Origin: Bacteroidota bacterium
Lineage (GTDB): Bacteria; Bacteroidota; Bacteroidia; Bacteroidales; JABHKC01
NCBI GenBank assembly: GCA_018692315.1
Contig: JABHKC010000041.1
Location: 1-35,691, forward strand
Length of the DNA: 35,691 nt
Direction of reading: 5' to 3'
In this document: positions 23,043 to 34,400 of the stretch, in pieces
How the letters are laid out: every line of letters starts with the position of its first letter
Numbering within the stretch: position 1 is the first letter of the stretch
Made by a program: the position numbers and the translations under genes
Notes under the pieces: generated by a model
Seen by the model: the letters and a program-made list of their open reading frames with translations, nothing else
What the model was told of the DNA's origin: nothing
The model's database searches: none

Positions 23043-24014
23043 ATGGAAAAGATTTTAATTATTGGATGTTCAGGACAAATAGGCTCTGAGCTAACTTTAG
23101 GGCTAAGAAAAATTCATGGAGACTCTAACGTAATTGCAACAGACATAAAAGAACCAGCAGCAGAGGTAAAAGACTCGGGACCATTCGAATTTGTTGATGT
23201 CCTAAATATACATCAATTATATGGAGTTGCCAACCGTTACAAAATCACACAAATTTATCATTTGGCGGCTGTCCTTTCCGGAAATGCCGAAAAACGACCA
23301 ATCTTTTCATGGGATATAAACATGAATAGTTTGTTCAATATTCTTGAATTATCTCGCGAATTGAAAATAAAAAAGGTTTTTTGGCCAAGCTCAATAGCTG
23401 TTTTCGGACCAACAACCCCTCGCATCGACACACCGCAATTTACAACTATGGAACCTAATACGGTTTATGGAATAAGCAAACTCGCAGGCGAAAGATGGAT
23501 AGAATATTATTTTTATAAATATGGTGTTGACATTCGCAGCATTAGATATCCCGGATTAATTAGCTATAAAACTGAAGCAGGTGGCGGAACAACCGATTAT
23601 GCTGTAGAAATATTTTATGAATCAATAAGAAATGGCAAATACGAATGCTTTTTAAAAGAAGACACCACCTTGCCAATGATGTTTATGGCAGATGCACTTA
23701 AAGCTACCATTGATTTAATGGAGTTGGAGGCTGACAAAATTTCATTACGTTCGAGCTATAATGTTGCTGCTATAAGTTTCAGTCCAAAAGATCTTTCCGA
23801 AGAAATTAAAAAGTATATTCCAGAATTCAAAATTTCATATAAACCCGATTTCCGACAATCAATTGCAGAAACCTGGCCACAAAGCATCGACGACAGTATT
23901 GCTCGACAAAACAAAGGCTGGGCTCATAGCTACGATTTGCCAAAAATGACTGAAATTATGATTAAAGAAATCAGAGCCAAACTCATTCAAAATGGCGAAA
24001 AACTATTTTATTAA
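23043..24014 (+). CDS. L-threonine 3-dehydrogenase, short-chain (SDR/epimerase-like) type
   Basis: A 323-residue NAD-dependent enzyme of the extended SDR fold. The Rossmann motif is 'GCSGQIG' (G8, G11, G14); the catalytic set is S116/S117 in 'WPSSIAVFGPTTP' and Y142-x3-K146 in 'VYGISK'. The 'PGLISYKTEAGGGTTDYAVEIFYE' and 'TLPMMFMADALKATIDLM' segments are specific to the SDR-type threonine dehydrogenases known from Flavobacterium and related bacteria. It oxidises L-threonine to 2-amino-3-ketobutyrate, normally split by 2-amino-3-ketobutyrate CoA ligase (Kbl) into glycine and acetyl-CoA; no kbl gene is in this window. It is divergent from the ABM-fold gene (251-nt gap). Confidence 0.9.
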   Translation: MEKILIIGCSGQIGSELTLGLRKIHGDSNVIATDIKEPAAEVKDSGPFEFVDVLNIHQLYGVANRYKITQIYHLAAVLSGNAEKRPIFSWDINMNSLFNILELSRELKIKKVFWPSSIAVFGPTTPRIDTPQFTTMEPNTVYGISKLAGERWIEYYFYKYGVDIRSIRYPGLISYKTEAGGGTTDYAVEIFYESIRNGKYECFLKEDTTLPMMFMADALKATIDLMELEADKISLRSSYNVAAISFSPKDLSEEIKKYIPEFKISYKPDFRQSIAETWPQSIDDSIARQNKGWAHSYDLPKMTEIMIKEIRAKLIQNGEKLFY

Positions 24015-24116
24015 TTTATTGAAATTTACAAGTTGACACAAAATGTCAGGAAAGATAGTTTGGCACAATTTAAGTATGTGCCCAATTTAAACTATAGTAA
24101 AATAAAATTAAAAATC

Positions 24117-24875
24117 ATGATAAGTTTTTCAAAATCTTCGAACCCTGCTTTTAGCGACAAATTCTTAAAAAATACAAGCTCAATAAGTCAAAGTGCCGGC
24201 ACAATGACCATTCAAGGTACAGTAAATAAAACTGCAATTATGTTACTTCTTGTAGTTTTATCGGCTACCTATACATGGAAAATATATTTTGAAGCTACTG
24301 AACCCTCAGCAGCTATGCCTTGGATGATAGGTGGAATGATTGGCGGATTAATTGCTGCAATTATTACAATTTTCAAGAAAGAATGGTCGGCATATACTGC
24401 TCCGCTCTATGCAATTCTCGAAGGATTATTTCTCGGTGGCATTTCGGCTTTTTTCGAAGCAATGTACCCGGGCTTAGTTATGCAAGCTGTTGGCTTAACT
24501 TTTTCGGTATTTTTTGCTTTGCTGTTTTTTTACAAAACAGGAATAATAAAAGCAACTAATAAATTTAAAATGGGAGTAGTTGCTGCAACCGGAGGTATTG
24601 GTGTTATATATCTACTATCGTGGATACTTGGAATGTTTGGAATTTTCATGCCAATGATTCACGGAAATGGCATTTTTGGAATTGGGTTTAGCATTTTTGT
24701 TGTCATTATTGCCGCACTAAACCTTGTTTTAGATTTTGATTTTATTGAAAAAGGTTCACAATCTGGTTTGCCAAAATATATGGAATGGTATGGAGCATTT
24801 GGACTAATGGTAACTCTGGTTTGGCTTTACATAGAAATTTTGAGATTGTTGTCGAAGCTGGCTAGTAGAGATTAG
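24117..24875 (+). CDS. Bax inhibitor-1/YccA family membrane protein
   Basis: I start it at ATG 24117 (252 residues), because the 28 residues available from a TTG at 24033 look like untranslated leader rather than protein. After a ~45-residue Ser-rich cytoplasmic N-terminus there are seven hydrophobic segments, the usual BI-1 count, with 'SAYTAPLYAILEGLFLGGIS', 'MYPGLVMQAVGLT' and a C-terminal 'LVLDFDFIEKGSQSGLPKYMEWYGAFGLMVTLVWLYIEILRLL' pattern typical of the BaxI_1/YccA branch. Bacterial members have been implicated in Ca2+ leak and, for YccA, in modulating the FtsH protease; which applies here is unknown. It follows the threonine dehydrogenase by 102 nt on the same strand. Confidence 0.88.
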   Translation: MISFSKSSNPAFSDKFLKNTSSISQSAGTMTIQGTVNKTAIMLLLVVLSATYTWKIYFEATEPSAAMPWMIGGMIGGLIAAIITIFKKEWSAYTAPLYAILEGLFLGGISAFFEAMYPGLVMQAVGLTFSVFFALLFFYKTGIIKATNKFKMGVVAATGGIGVIYLLSWILGMFGIFMPMIHGNGIFGIGFSIFVVIIAALNLVLDFDFIEKGSQSGLPKYMEWYGAFGLMVTLVWLYIEILRLLSKLASRD

Positions 24876-24926
24876 GATTTGGTGTTGGCCTTTAGCTGTT
24901 TGCCTTTAGCCAAAAGCCATCAAATC
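24876..24926. terminator. Imperfect inverted repeat between convergent genes
   Basis: The gap between the Bax-inhibitor-like stop and the ClC stop has outer arms gatttg (24876-24881) and caaatc (24921-24926), with inner complementary ggc/gcc-containing segments and a direct repeat gcctttagc at ~24889 and ~24902. It could fold as a bidirectional terminator. Stem quality is moderate and judged by eye. Confidence 0.35.
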
Positions 24927-26697
24927 ACTCATCCGAGAATTTTTTAAGAAGCTGGCGGTATTTCGAAAATACATTTGCACGCGAAACAAAACCTTTATAT
25001 TTTCCATCATCAATTACTGGCAAATTATATTTTCCACTCAATTGAAACTTTTGTGCAACTTCTTCCATTGTATCGTTTCTATAAACTATTGTAGAAGGCA
25101 TAAACATTAAATTCCGAACAAAAGTTTCGTCATATAGTTCATGTTTGAACATTATATGTCTTATATCGTCAAGAAAGACAATTCCATAAAAATTACTTTC
25201 GCTATCAGTTACCGGATATACATTTCGTGTCGAATCTGAAACAATATGCACCAAATCCCTTAAACTAGCCTCCACATTAATTTCCAAAAAATTCTTTTCA
25301 ATAAGTTTTTCAACTTTCATTAAAGAAAGTACATTTTTATCCTTATGGTGGGTCATCAATTCACCGCGTTTAGCCAATTGTATTGTATAAACAGAATTAC
25401 TTTCAAAAATTTTGGTAGTAGCATATGAGATTGTAGAAACTATCATTAGAGGGATAAACAAATCGTAACCATTCGTAATTTCTGCAATGAGGAAAATTGC
25501 TGTAAGTGGAGCATGAATTACACCGGCAATAGTTCCAGCCATACCTACAAGGGCAAAATTACTTGTCGAAATTTCTGCTCCAAACTGGTTGAAAAATAAA
25601 GCAAACATTAAACCTGCATTTGCTCCAAGAAAAAGTGTTGGTGCGAAAATACCACCTACTCCTCCTGCTCCGAAGGTTATTGATGTAGCAAAAACTTTAA
25701 ATAAAATAATGGCAGTCAGTAGAATAATTATTGCAAAGATGTTGTCCCGAAAAGAATAATATAAACTGTGGTCAAACAAATAGCTATAATCACCTTTTAA
25801 ACACGAATTAATTTCTTCGTAGCCTTCACCAAAAAGAGAAGGGAAGAAAAAAATCAGAACACCAAGAAAAAATCCACCGAGTAGAAGTTTTATATACCAT
25901 TTATTTATTTTTTCAAACAAAGCCCCAACAAACATGTAAATACGGGTAAAATATACTGAAATGAAACCCGACAGAATGCCAATGCCAATATAAAATGGCA
26001 AATCTCTCATTTTGAAAAATTCCTTGATTTCAAATGTATATAAAACATCCTGCCCAAGAAACAGATAGGATGTAAGCACCGCCGTAGAAGAAGCAATTAA
26101 AAGCGGAACAAGCGAAGTCATTGTCAAGTCGAGCATAATTACTTCCATTGCAAAAACAATTGCGGCAATTGGCGCCTTAAAAATTGCAGCCATAGCTCCA
26201 GCACAAGCACATCCAAGCAGCAAAATTACTTGCTTATATTCCAGATGCATGACTCTTCCAATATTTGAACCAAGGGCAGCGCCTGTAGCTACAGTTGGAC
26301 CCTCAAGCCCTACCGAGCCACCGAAACCAACCGTCAAGGAACTTGTAATTATTGACGAAAACATATTGTGTCTTTTCAAAATCCCATTGTTTTTGGATAT
26401 CGAAAATAAAACACTCGGAATACCATGCCCAACTCTTTGCCTTATTATGAATCTTGCAAAAATAACCGCAATAAAAATCCCGATTGCAGGGTAAACAAAA
26501 AACAAATAATTTTCATATTCTTTAGTAAATCCGTGGGTTAAAAACGACTGTATAAAATGCACCGAATTTTTTATAACTACAGCCGACAAACCAACTGCCA
26601 AACCAACAACACCGCTTAAAAACAACACAAACTGCTTATTGCTTATGTGTTTTACACGCCACATTAAAAACCTACCTAATAAATTTGTTTTCTGCAT
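24925..26697 (-). CDS. ClC family chloride channel/transporter with C-terminal CBS pair
   Basis: 590 residues. The membrane part (~20-440) has the ClC selectivity motifs: 'GHGIP' (90-94, for GSGIP), 'GLEGP' (130-134, with the gating Glu E132), and 'GAGGVGGIFAPTLFLGANAG' (for GxFxP). A Glu in 'AIVFAMEVIMLDL' lies near the position of the proton-pathway Glu of exchangers, so Cl-/H+ exchange is possible but not provable here. The C-terminal ~130 residues hold two CBS domains ('LMKVEKLIEKNF ... VYPVTDSESNFYGIVFLDDIR' and 'FMPSTIVYRNDTMEEVAQKF ... LPVIDDGKYKGFVSRANVF') that often bind adenine nucleotides and regulate transport. Inner membrane; role probably in ion or acid balance. It converges on the Bax-inhibitor-like gene and diverges from the dipeptidase gene. 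Confidence 0.92.
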   Translation of the reverse strand: MQKTNLLGRFLMWRVKHISNKQFVLFLSGVVGLAVGLSAVVIKNSVHFIQSFLTHGFTKEYENYLFFVYPAIGIFIAVIFARFIIRQRVGHGIPSVLFSISKNNGILKRHNMFSSIITSSLTVGFGGSVGLEGPTVATGAALGSNIGRVMHLEYKQVILLLGCACAGAMAAIFKAPIAAIVFAMEVIMLDLTMTSLVPLLIASSTAVLTSYLFLGQDVLYTFEIKEFFKMRDLPFYIGIGILSGFISVYFTRIYMFVGALFEKINKWYIKLLLGGFFLGVLIFFFPSLFGEGYEEINSCLKGDYSYLFDHSLYYSFRDNIFAIIILLTAIILFKVFATSITFGAGGVGGIFAPTLFLGANAGLMFALFFNQFGAEISTSNFALVGMAGTIAGVIHAPLTAIFLIAEITNGYDLFIPLMIVSTISYATTKIFESNSVYTIQLAKRGELMTHHKDKNVLSLMKVEKLIEKNFLEINVEASLRDLVHIVSDSTRNVYPVTDSESNFYGIVFLDDIRHIMFKHELYDETFVRNLMFMPSTIVYRNDTMEEVAQKFQLSGKYNLPVIDDGKYKGFVSRANVFSKYRQLLKKFSDE

Positions 26698-26731
26698 AAT
26701 GGCGGCAAAATTATAAAAAGATTATCAAAAT

Positions 26732-26756
26732 GAAATTAGAAATTAGAAATTAGAAA
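26732..26756 (+). repeat. 7-bp tandem repeat (gaaatta x3.5)
   Basis: Three full copies of gaaatta and a partial fourth lie in the 175-nt divergent gap between the ClC gene and the dipeptidase gene. A nearby ctaatttc (~26774-26781) could pair with it. The rest of the gap is AT-rich with no clear promoter. Confidence 0.6.
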
Positions 26757-26872
26757 AAAGTCAATTTATTAGTCTAATTTCCTATTTCTTAATTTTCAAA
26801 TATGAAATTGCCAAATCCAAAATATTATATACTTTTATCGCATAAAAAAATTTTAATAAATAAGTTATAAAT

Positions 26873-28333
26873 ATGAGTAAAGAGATAATAAATTTAGAGC
26901 CAAAAGGTTTATGGAAAAGTTTTTATGACATAACACAAATTCCTCACCCATCGAAACATGAAAAAAAACTTGCCGATTTTGTGAAAAAATTTGGTGAAGA
27001 CTTAGAGCTCGAAACCACAGTCGATGAAATTGGTAATATAATAATTAAAAAACCTGCTACCGAAGGATTTGAAGCTATGAAAGGAGTAATTCTTCAAGCT
27101 CATCTCGACATGGTTCCTCAAAAAAACAACGATACGGCTCACGATTTTGAAAACGATCCAATTGATGCCTATATAGATGGCGATTGGGTTACAGCAAAAG
27201 GCACAACACTTGGTGCCGACAACGGAATAGGAGCTGCCGCAGCAATGGCAATTTTAGAATCGAACGAAATCAAACATGGACCTGTAGAAGCACTTTTTAC
27301 AATTGATGAAGAAACAGGAATGACCGGTGCTTTTGGGCTAAAGGCAGGATATCTTGACGGCGATATTTTAATAAATATGGATTCGGAAGACGAAGGAGAA
27401 CTTTATGTTGGTTGTGCCGGTGGTATAGATGCCGAGGCTCAGTTTTCATATGAAGAAGAAAAACCTCCTAAAAGCGTAAAAGCTTTTAAATTAAACGTTT
27501 CGGGGCTTAAAGGCGGACATTCGGGGCTTGATATTGCTCTTGGCAGAGGAAATTCAAACAAAATTCTGTTCAGATATTTACATCATGCCATCGGAAAATG
27601 GGGAATGCGCCTGGCTTCTGTCGATGGTGGAAGTTTGCGAAATGCCATACCGAGAGAATCGTTTGCGATAGTTACAGTACCTGACGAAAATGCAGATAAA
27701 ATTGAAGATTGTGTTGCAAAATTTGTTGAAGTAGTGAAAAACGAAATCTCAGCAGCAGAACCAAACTTTGAAATGACTGCGACTTCCGTTGATATACCGG
27801 ATTTTATAATCGAAGAAGAAATTCAAAATAAATTGGTAGCAGCTATTTATGCTTGCCCAAATGGTGTGATTCGCATGAGCGACACTATGGAAGGAGTAGT
27901 TGAAACTTCAACCAATATGGCAATTGTGAAATCTGAAAACGGGAAAATTGATGTCAATTGTTTGCTTCGTAGCTCAGTAGATTCTGCAAAGCACGACCTT
28001 ACAAAAATGATAGAAAGTGTGTTTGTGTTGGCTGGAGCAGAAATAGGATTTAGCGGCGAATATCCAGGTTGGAAACCAAATAAAGATTCCGATATTCTCA
28101 GAACAATGAGCAATGTTTACGAAACTAAATTTGGCAAAACACCGGAAATAAAAGTTATTCATGCCGGGCTGGAATGCGGAATTTTGGGAGCAGTATATCC
28201 ACACTGGGACATGATTTCCTTTGGACCAACTATTCGTTTTCCACACTCACCAGACGAAAAAGTTAATATCGAAACTGTGAAAATGTTTTGGGACTTTTTG
28301 CTTGAAACTTTAAAAAATATCCCGACAAAATAA
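26873..28333 (+). CDS. pepD: Aminoacyl-histidine dipeptidase (PepD-type, M20 family)
   Basis: A 486-residue cytoplasmic metallopeptidase, the normal PepD length. It has 'VILQAHLDMVPQ' (H77 zinc ligand, D79), 'GTTLGADNGIGAAAAMA' (bridging D116), 'FTIDEETGMTGA' (catalytic E146 and E147), 'NMDSEDEGELYVGCAGG' and the C-terminal 'VIHAGLECGILG' (H ligand), plus the 'GHSGLDIALGRGN' lid-domain motif. It hydrolyses Xaa-His dipeptides such as carnosine and other unspecific dipeptides using two Zn2+ ions, and would serve amino-acid recycling. The start ATG has an AT-rich leader. A strong hairpin terminator begins 19 nt after its stop, so it is likely monocistronic. Confidence 0.93.
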   Translation: MSKEIINLEPKGLWKSFYDITQIPHPSKHEKKLADFVKKFGEDLELETTVDEIGNIIIKKPATEGFEAMKGVILQAHLDMVPQKNNDTAHDFENDPIDAYIDGDWVTAKGTTLGADNGIGAAAAMAILESNEIKHGPVEALFTIDEETGMTGAFGLKAGYLDGDILINMDSEDEGELYVGCAGGIDAEAQFSYEEEKPPKSVKAFKLNVSGLKGGHSGLDIALGRGNSNKILFRYLHHAIGKWGMRLASVDGGSLRNAIPRESFAIVTVPDENADKIEDCVAKFVEVVKNEISAAEPNFEMTATSVDIPDFIIEEEIQNKLVAAIYACPNGVIRMSDTMEGVVETSTNMAIVKSENGKIDVNCLLRSSVDSAKHDLTKMIESVFVLAGAEIGFSGEYPGWKPNKDSDILRTMSNVYETKFGKTPEIKVIHAGLECGILGAVYPHWDMISFGPTIRFPHSPDEKVNIETVKMFWDFLLETLKNIPTK

Positions 28334-28351
28334 AATTTTGAATATGCAGCT

Positions 28352-28386
28352 AAAAAAAGCCATAAAATTATTTTGTGGCTTTTTTT
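28352..28386 (+). terminator. Rho-independent terminator after the dipeptidase gene
   Basis: Arms aaaaaaagccataaaa (28352-28367) and ttttgtggctttttt (28371-28385) pair around a 3-nt loop with one G-T wobble (T/A mismatch on the opposite strand) and end in a T tract. This is the cleanest intrinsic terminator in the window. Confidence 0.8.
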
Positions 28387-28413
28387 GTATCAAATGAAAT
28401 CTTCGTAATTTTG
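28384..28413 (+). promoter_or_regulatory. Putative promoter of the giant adhesin gene
   Basis: TTTG at 28384-28387, an 18-nt spacer, then TAATTTTG at 28406-28413 (TAnnTTTG -7 box). The -33 element overlaps the T tract of the preceding terminator. The leader to the ATG at 28485 would be about 65 nt. Confidence 0.4.
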
Positions 28414-28484
28414 AATAAAATGAACTTGATTTATTGAAACATTCTGTTTTGTTGAAGTATGACAGATTTAAAATTGCAAAACAT

Positions 28485-31400
28485 ATGAGTAGGAATCTAC
28501 TTTTTCTAATATTTCTTGTATTAAGTAAGTTCGGTTTTTCGCAGACATACATTATGAATGTTGATTTCAGTACAGCTTCCGATACTATACCTCCAAGTGG
28601 CTGGACACAGAATCAGGTTCAGGGAATTAGTAGCGACCTTTGGCATTTCAACAATCCAGGAAATCAAACTATAAGTTATCCGTTTACTGGAAATTTTGCA
28701 ATTTTCGATAGTCAAAACTATTCATCATCGGGAGGAAACGAAATGGTAAGCCTGCAATCGCCTGCTTTCGACGCTTCTATTGGAAATAATGTTTTTCTAT
28801 TTTTCGACCAGATTTTTACCGGATTTGGCAGTGATACTGCACGGGTAGAGGTTTACGATGGTAATAGCTGGAATACTATTGCAGAATATCTAAACCCTAC
28901 ATCAGGTGTAGTTTCAGAAATGTTAGATATTTCGGCATATGCCGGAGGAGTTACGAATGCAGGTCTGAGATTCACATGGATTGGAAACGGCATGAATTTT
29001 TGGGCGATAGATAATATTAGTATATATTCTCCTCTGAGCTTAGATTTGGGATTGATTCATTTTCATAGCCCAACTATGCCGTTTTTGTCTGGTCCTAATG
29101 ATATAAGGGTTTCTATAAAAAACTTTGGTGCAAACACTATTACCAGTGCCACAATAAACTGGAAAGTAGATGGGATTTTGCAAACAACTTTTTCATGGAC
29201 AGGCAATTTGACATTTCTTGCTACTGATGACACAATTATTTTAGGTTCATATGATTTTACGTCAGGAGACGTAGTAGATATTCAAATTTGGGTCGAAAAT
29301 CCTAATTTGGGTTTCGATTCAAATTCGCTGAACGATACCATTTCAACTAGTATTGCTTCGAGTCTTTGCGGTAATTTCACAATTGGAGGTTCAAATCCGG
29401 ATTATTCCAGCTTTTCTGAGGCTGTTTATATATTAAACAATGCCGGTGTGAGTTGTCCAGTTCGGTTTTTGGTGCGCGATGGCGATTATTCAGAGCAAAT
29501 AGAAATTGGACAGATTGCAGGTGCAGATTCTATAAATACTGTTACTTTTATTAGCGAAAGCGAAGATAGTAGTTTGGTGTCATTACAATATCTGGAAAGC
29601 AACAATATTATAGACTACACTGTAAAACTTGATAATTCGAAATATGTATATTTTCAGCACATTGGTGTTAAACGTAACCCTGGAAATTTCCCTTTTCTTA
29701 TTCAGGAAAGCAAGCATATTTCAATTTCGAACTGTTTACTACTGGGCAATAACTCAATAAAAATTGAAGAGGGTTGTGAAAATATTGACATTCTGAACAA
29801 TCATTTCGAAGGAAACTATAGTAGGCGAATTTTTGTCAATGGAAATTCTGGCAATCTTGTGAAGCACATAAATGTCAGAAATAATATTCTGCCAAATTCT
29901 TCGGGCTATTGTATAGATTTCACAAATGCTAAATATGTTGAGTTTTCGGAAAATCAGATTAGTAATTTTTATCGGGGAATACAGGTGAAATATTCCGATA
30001 ATATTCTGATTAATAATAATATTCTGGAAAATGGCATCGATTTTGGCATTGATGTTTATACTAATCAGTTTCAGGATAGCATTTTTATTAATGGCAATAG
30101 AATATCAGGTATTTCAAATGCATACGGGATAAAGGTTCGTTGCAAAAACGTTCGTATTTTGAACAACTTTATTCATGTTGAAGGTATGGCGGCAAATAAT
30201 GGAATTTATGTTGGCAGCAGCAGCGATAGTTGCAAGATCAATTTCAATTCTATAAGCATAACAAGCGCAAATCTTGCCAGTAGTGCAATTTTTCTGGAAG
30301 ATGCTGAAAACCTCGACATTCGAAACAATATTTTTTCGAATTACGGTGGAGGATATGCTGCTATTATCAGCAATAATCCTCCTGATTTAATGATTGACCA
30401 TAACAATTACTTCAGCTCTGGTGTGCTAACATGGAAACTTGCTGGTGCAGACATCCTGTATCTTCCGGCATGGCAATCAGGAATTTCTGACGATGCAAAT
30501 TCATTAAATCAGAATCCATTTTATTCGGGCACTCACGACTTAAGCGTAAACCAGTCGTTGCTTGATGGAACAGGAATTGTTATCCCAGAAATTACATTTG
30601 ATATTGATTCTGTAATTCGCTCGAATCCACCCGATGTAGGAGCAAAAGAATTTGATCCTTGTGGTATTGATGCAGGTATAAACTTGGTGGGCGGAATTAC
30701 AAACCCTATAACTCCCGGATTGCAGAATATTGATGCAGAGCTACAAAATCAAGGCACTGCTACATTAACAAACTGTATAATAAACTGGAGTGTAAACGGA
30801 CAAACACAAACTCCATATTTTTGGAGTGGAAATCTTTTAAGCGCAGAAAATCAGATTATTCAGATTGGAACTTATATTTTTACGACTGGCTCGAATTATA
30901 TAATTTCTATTTGGACATCGCAGCCAAACAACCAAACAGATTGTAACAATTTGAACGATACAATCAATACTAACGATATGTCAACTCCTATGTGCGGAGA
31001 TTATACAATAGGTGGGCTAAACCCGGATTTTGCTAATTTTTCTGAAGCAGCTACTATTCTGAACAATGCGGGTATTAGTTGCCCTGTGCGATTTTTTGTT
31101 CGCGATGGAGTGTATTCAGAGCAAATAGAAATTGGACAAATTGAAGGAACTAATTCTACAAATACGGTTACTTTTATTAGCGAAAGCGAAGACAGCAGTT
31201 TGGTAACATTACAATATCTTCAGTACAATATTATTTTAGACTATACTGTAAAATTGAATAATGCAGAATATGTTTATTTTCAGCATCTTGGTGTGAAACG
31301 TAGCTATGGGGATAATCCTTTTATAATTAAAGAAAGTAATAATATTTCAGTTTTGAATTGCATGCTAAGTGGCGATATTTCTATAAAAATTGAATCGGAG

Positions 31401-34400
31401 AGTGAAAATATTGATATTAATAATAATTATTTTGAAGGAAACTATGATAAACGAATTTGTATAGTTGGAAGTGCTGGAAGTCTTAATAGAAAAATTGAAA
31501 TTCGACACAATATATTCCCCGCGTCAACAAATTATTGTATAGAAATATCATACGCAGAAAATGTAGAAATTTTGCAAAATCAGATAAGCAATTTCTATCA
31601 GGCAATAAAAATTGAGTACTGCGATAATGTTTTGGTCGGATACAATACTATCGAGAATAGTGAGAATTACTGTATTGAAATAAATTCTGACGTTTCGCAG
31701 GATAGCATCCAAATCATTGGGAATAGAATTTCGGGAATAATGAACTCTGATGGAATTAGAATCTTTTGCGAAAATGTAGAAATAATAAACAATTTCATTC
31801 ATATCAATGGATTAGCTGAAAATTATGGTGTCTATCTTAGCAGCTTAGCAAACAATTGCAAGCTATACCATAATGCCATAAGCGTAACAAGTTCAAACTC
31901 TGTGAGTGGGGCAGTATATCTTGAAGATGCTGAATATTTGGATATTCGTAACAATATTTTCACGAATTGTGGTGGAGGATATTCTGTAAAAGTTGAATAT
32001 AGTCCGCTAAATTTGATTATCGATTACAATAATTATTATTCATTTGGTGAAAATGCCTGGCAAATTGCTGATAGTTCTTTTCAGATATTGAGTGCGTGGC
32101 AGGCAGCAATAGGAGATGATGTAAATTCTCTAAACAAAAATCCTTTTTATGCTCTTTCGACTAATTTAAGTTCGAATCAAATTATGCTTGACGGTGCAGG
32201 CGTTTCCATTCCCGAAATCATAATAGATATTGATTCAATTATTCGTACAAATCCGCCAGATATTGGGGCAAAAGAATTTGCTCCTTGCGGAACAGATGCC
32301 GGAATAAATGCAATCGTTGGAATATCAAACCCTTTAAATCCCGGCATTCAAAATATTGATGTAGAGCTTCAAAATCAGGGAACCAGCACATTAACAACTT
32401 GCATTATTGAATGGAGTGTTAATGGATTAATGCAAGCTCCTTATAGCTGGACTGGGAGTCTTTTAAGTGCTCAAAATCAGATAGTTCAAATTGGATCCTA
32501 TAATTTTTCATATGGAGCAAATTATGTTATTTCAGTCTGGACCTCGCAAGCCAACAACCAAACCGATTGCAATAATTTTAACGATACTATCATCACACAC
32601 AATTTGTCAACTCCTTTGTGTGGCGATTATACTATCGGTGGACAAAATCCGGACTTTTCTAGTTTTTTGCAAGCTGTAACAATTTTAAATAATGCAGGAA
32701 TTAGTTGTCCTGTGAGATTTTTGGTGAGGGATGGAGTATATTCAGAACAAATAGAAATAGAAAAAATTGACGGAACAGATTCTATAAATACGGTAACTTT
32801 CGTTAGCGAAAGCGAAGATAGCAGCCTCGTAAGTTTGCAATATTTCCAGAGCAACAGCATATTAGATTTTACAGTTAAGCTCAGTAATTCGGAATATGTT
32901 TGTTTTCAGCATATTGGAATAAAACGAGACACAGGAAATTGCCCCTTTTTTATTGAGCAAAGCAATAATATTTCAATTTCAAATTGTGTGCTAAGTGGCA
33001 ATAATTCTGTGAAAATTGAATCAGGTAGTGAGCATATTGTAATATCGAACAACTATTTTGAAGAAAACTATAGCGACCTGATCTGTATTGAAGGTGGAAT
33101 TGGAGAAATGATTCAACATATTGAAATTCATAATAATGTGCTGCCCGGCTCATCGGGGAAAAGTATTGAGCTATCATATGTAAATAATGTTGAAATTTCT
33201 AACAATCATATAAACAATTTTGCTCAGGCAATAGATATTGAACACTCAAACAATGTTCTTATAGAATACAATACCATAGAAAATGGCTATGGTTTTGGCC
33301 TTGAAATATCGTCGAATTTTCCTCAGACTAACATGTTTATTGTAGGAAACAAAATTACAGGAGTTTCAAATGCCGATGGAATCAGAATTTTAGGTGAAAA
33401 TGTTCAAGTTGTGAACAATTTTATTCAAACCGAAGGAATAGCAGACAAAAGCGGAATATTTATAAGCGACAATTCAGATAATTGTAAACTATATTATAAT
33501 TCGATAAATGTTATAAGTACTAATTCGGTTAGTAGTGCTGTTTGCCTCGACAATGCTGAAAATATGGACATTAGAAACAATATTTTCTCGAACAGTGGCA
33601 ACGGATATTCTGCAATTCTGGAAAATATTCCAACAAATATTATTATTGATTACAATAACTATTATAGCTTTAGTGTAAATGGCTTTCAGATTTCAGGAAA
33701 CGATTATCAATTGCTTAACAGCTGGCAAACTGCAATAGGAAACGACGCAAATTCTATAAATATTAATCCTTTCTTTGAAACTATTTCAAACCTTCGGCCA
33801 TTTCAGCGAGAGCTGAACGGTGCCGGGATTACTATACCATCAATAATTTACGACATCGACAAAGAATTGCGCTATCAATCAGCTCCAGACATTGGTGCCG
33901 ATGAATTTATGGTAGATTTCGGAATTACTGATTTGTTAAGTCCAACACTTGATTGTTATTTGACAATGGCTGAAAATATTACTATCTATCTCAAACAATT
34001 TGGAGATATTCCATTCATCAATTTAATTGTTGCTTATCAAGTCAATGGTGGTCAGATTTCTGCAGAAACAATTCCAGGCAGCCTTGCAAACGATTATGCT
34101 TTTACTTTTTCGGGCTCTCAAAACTTATTGGCATATGATACTTATACTTTCAAAATATGGATAGTTAACTCTCTCGATGACAATATTAATAACGACACAC
34201 TTATTGCTGTTCGTCATAGTCATGTTCCTCCATATGTTGATTTTACTCACAATATAGTTTGTGAAGGAGATACTACTGACTTTAATTCGTTGTCAAGCGT
34301 ATCATCTGGATGGATTGAAGGATATCATTGGGATTTCGGAGATTTATCAACAAGTACTTTTCAACACCCACATCATATATTCGACTCATCAGGGTTTTAT

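Noticed and set aside
24033-24116. TTG-initiated N-terminal extension of the Bax inhibitor-1 family gene
   Set aside because: The 28 extra residues do not resemble the family, and ATG 24117 follows a typical AT-rich leader.
29367-33908. Regularly spaced repeats considered as a CRISPR-like or mobile array
   Set aside because: The 1626-bp period, continuous reading frame and beta-helix protein pattern show intragenic domain duplication.
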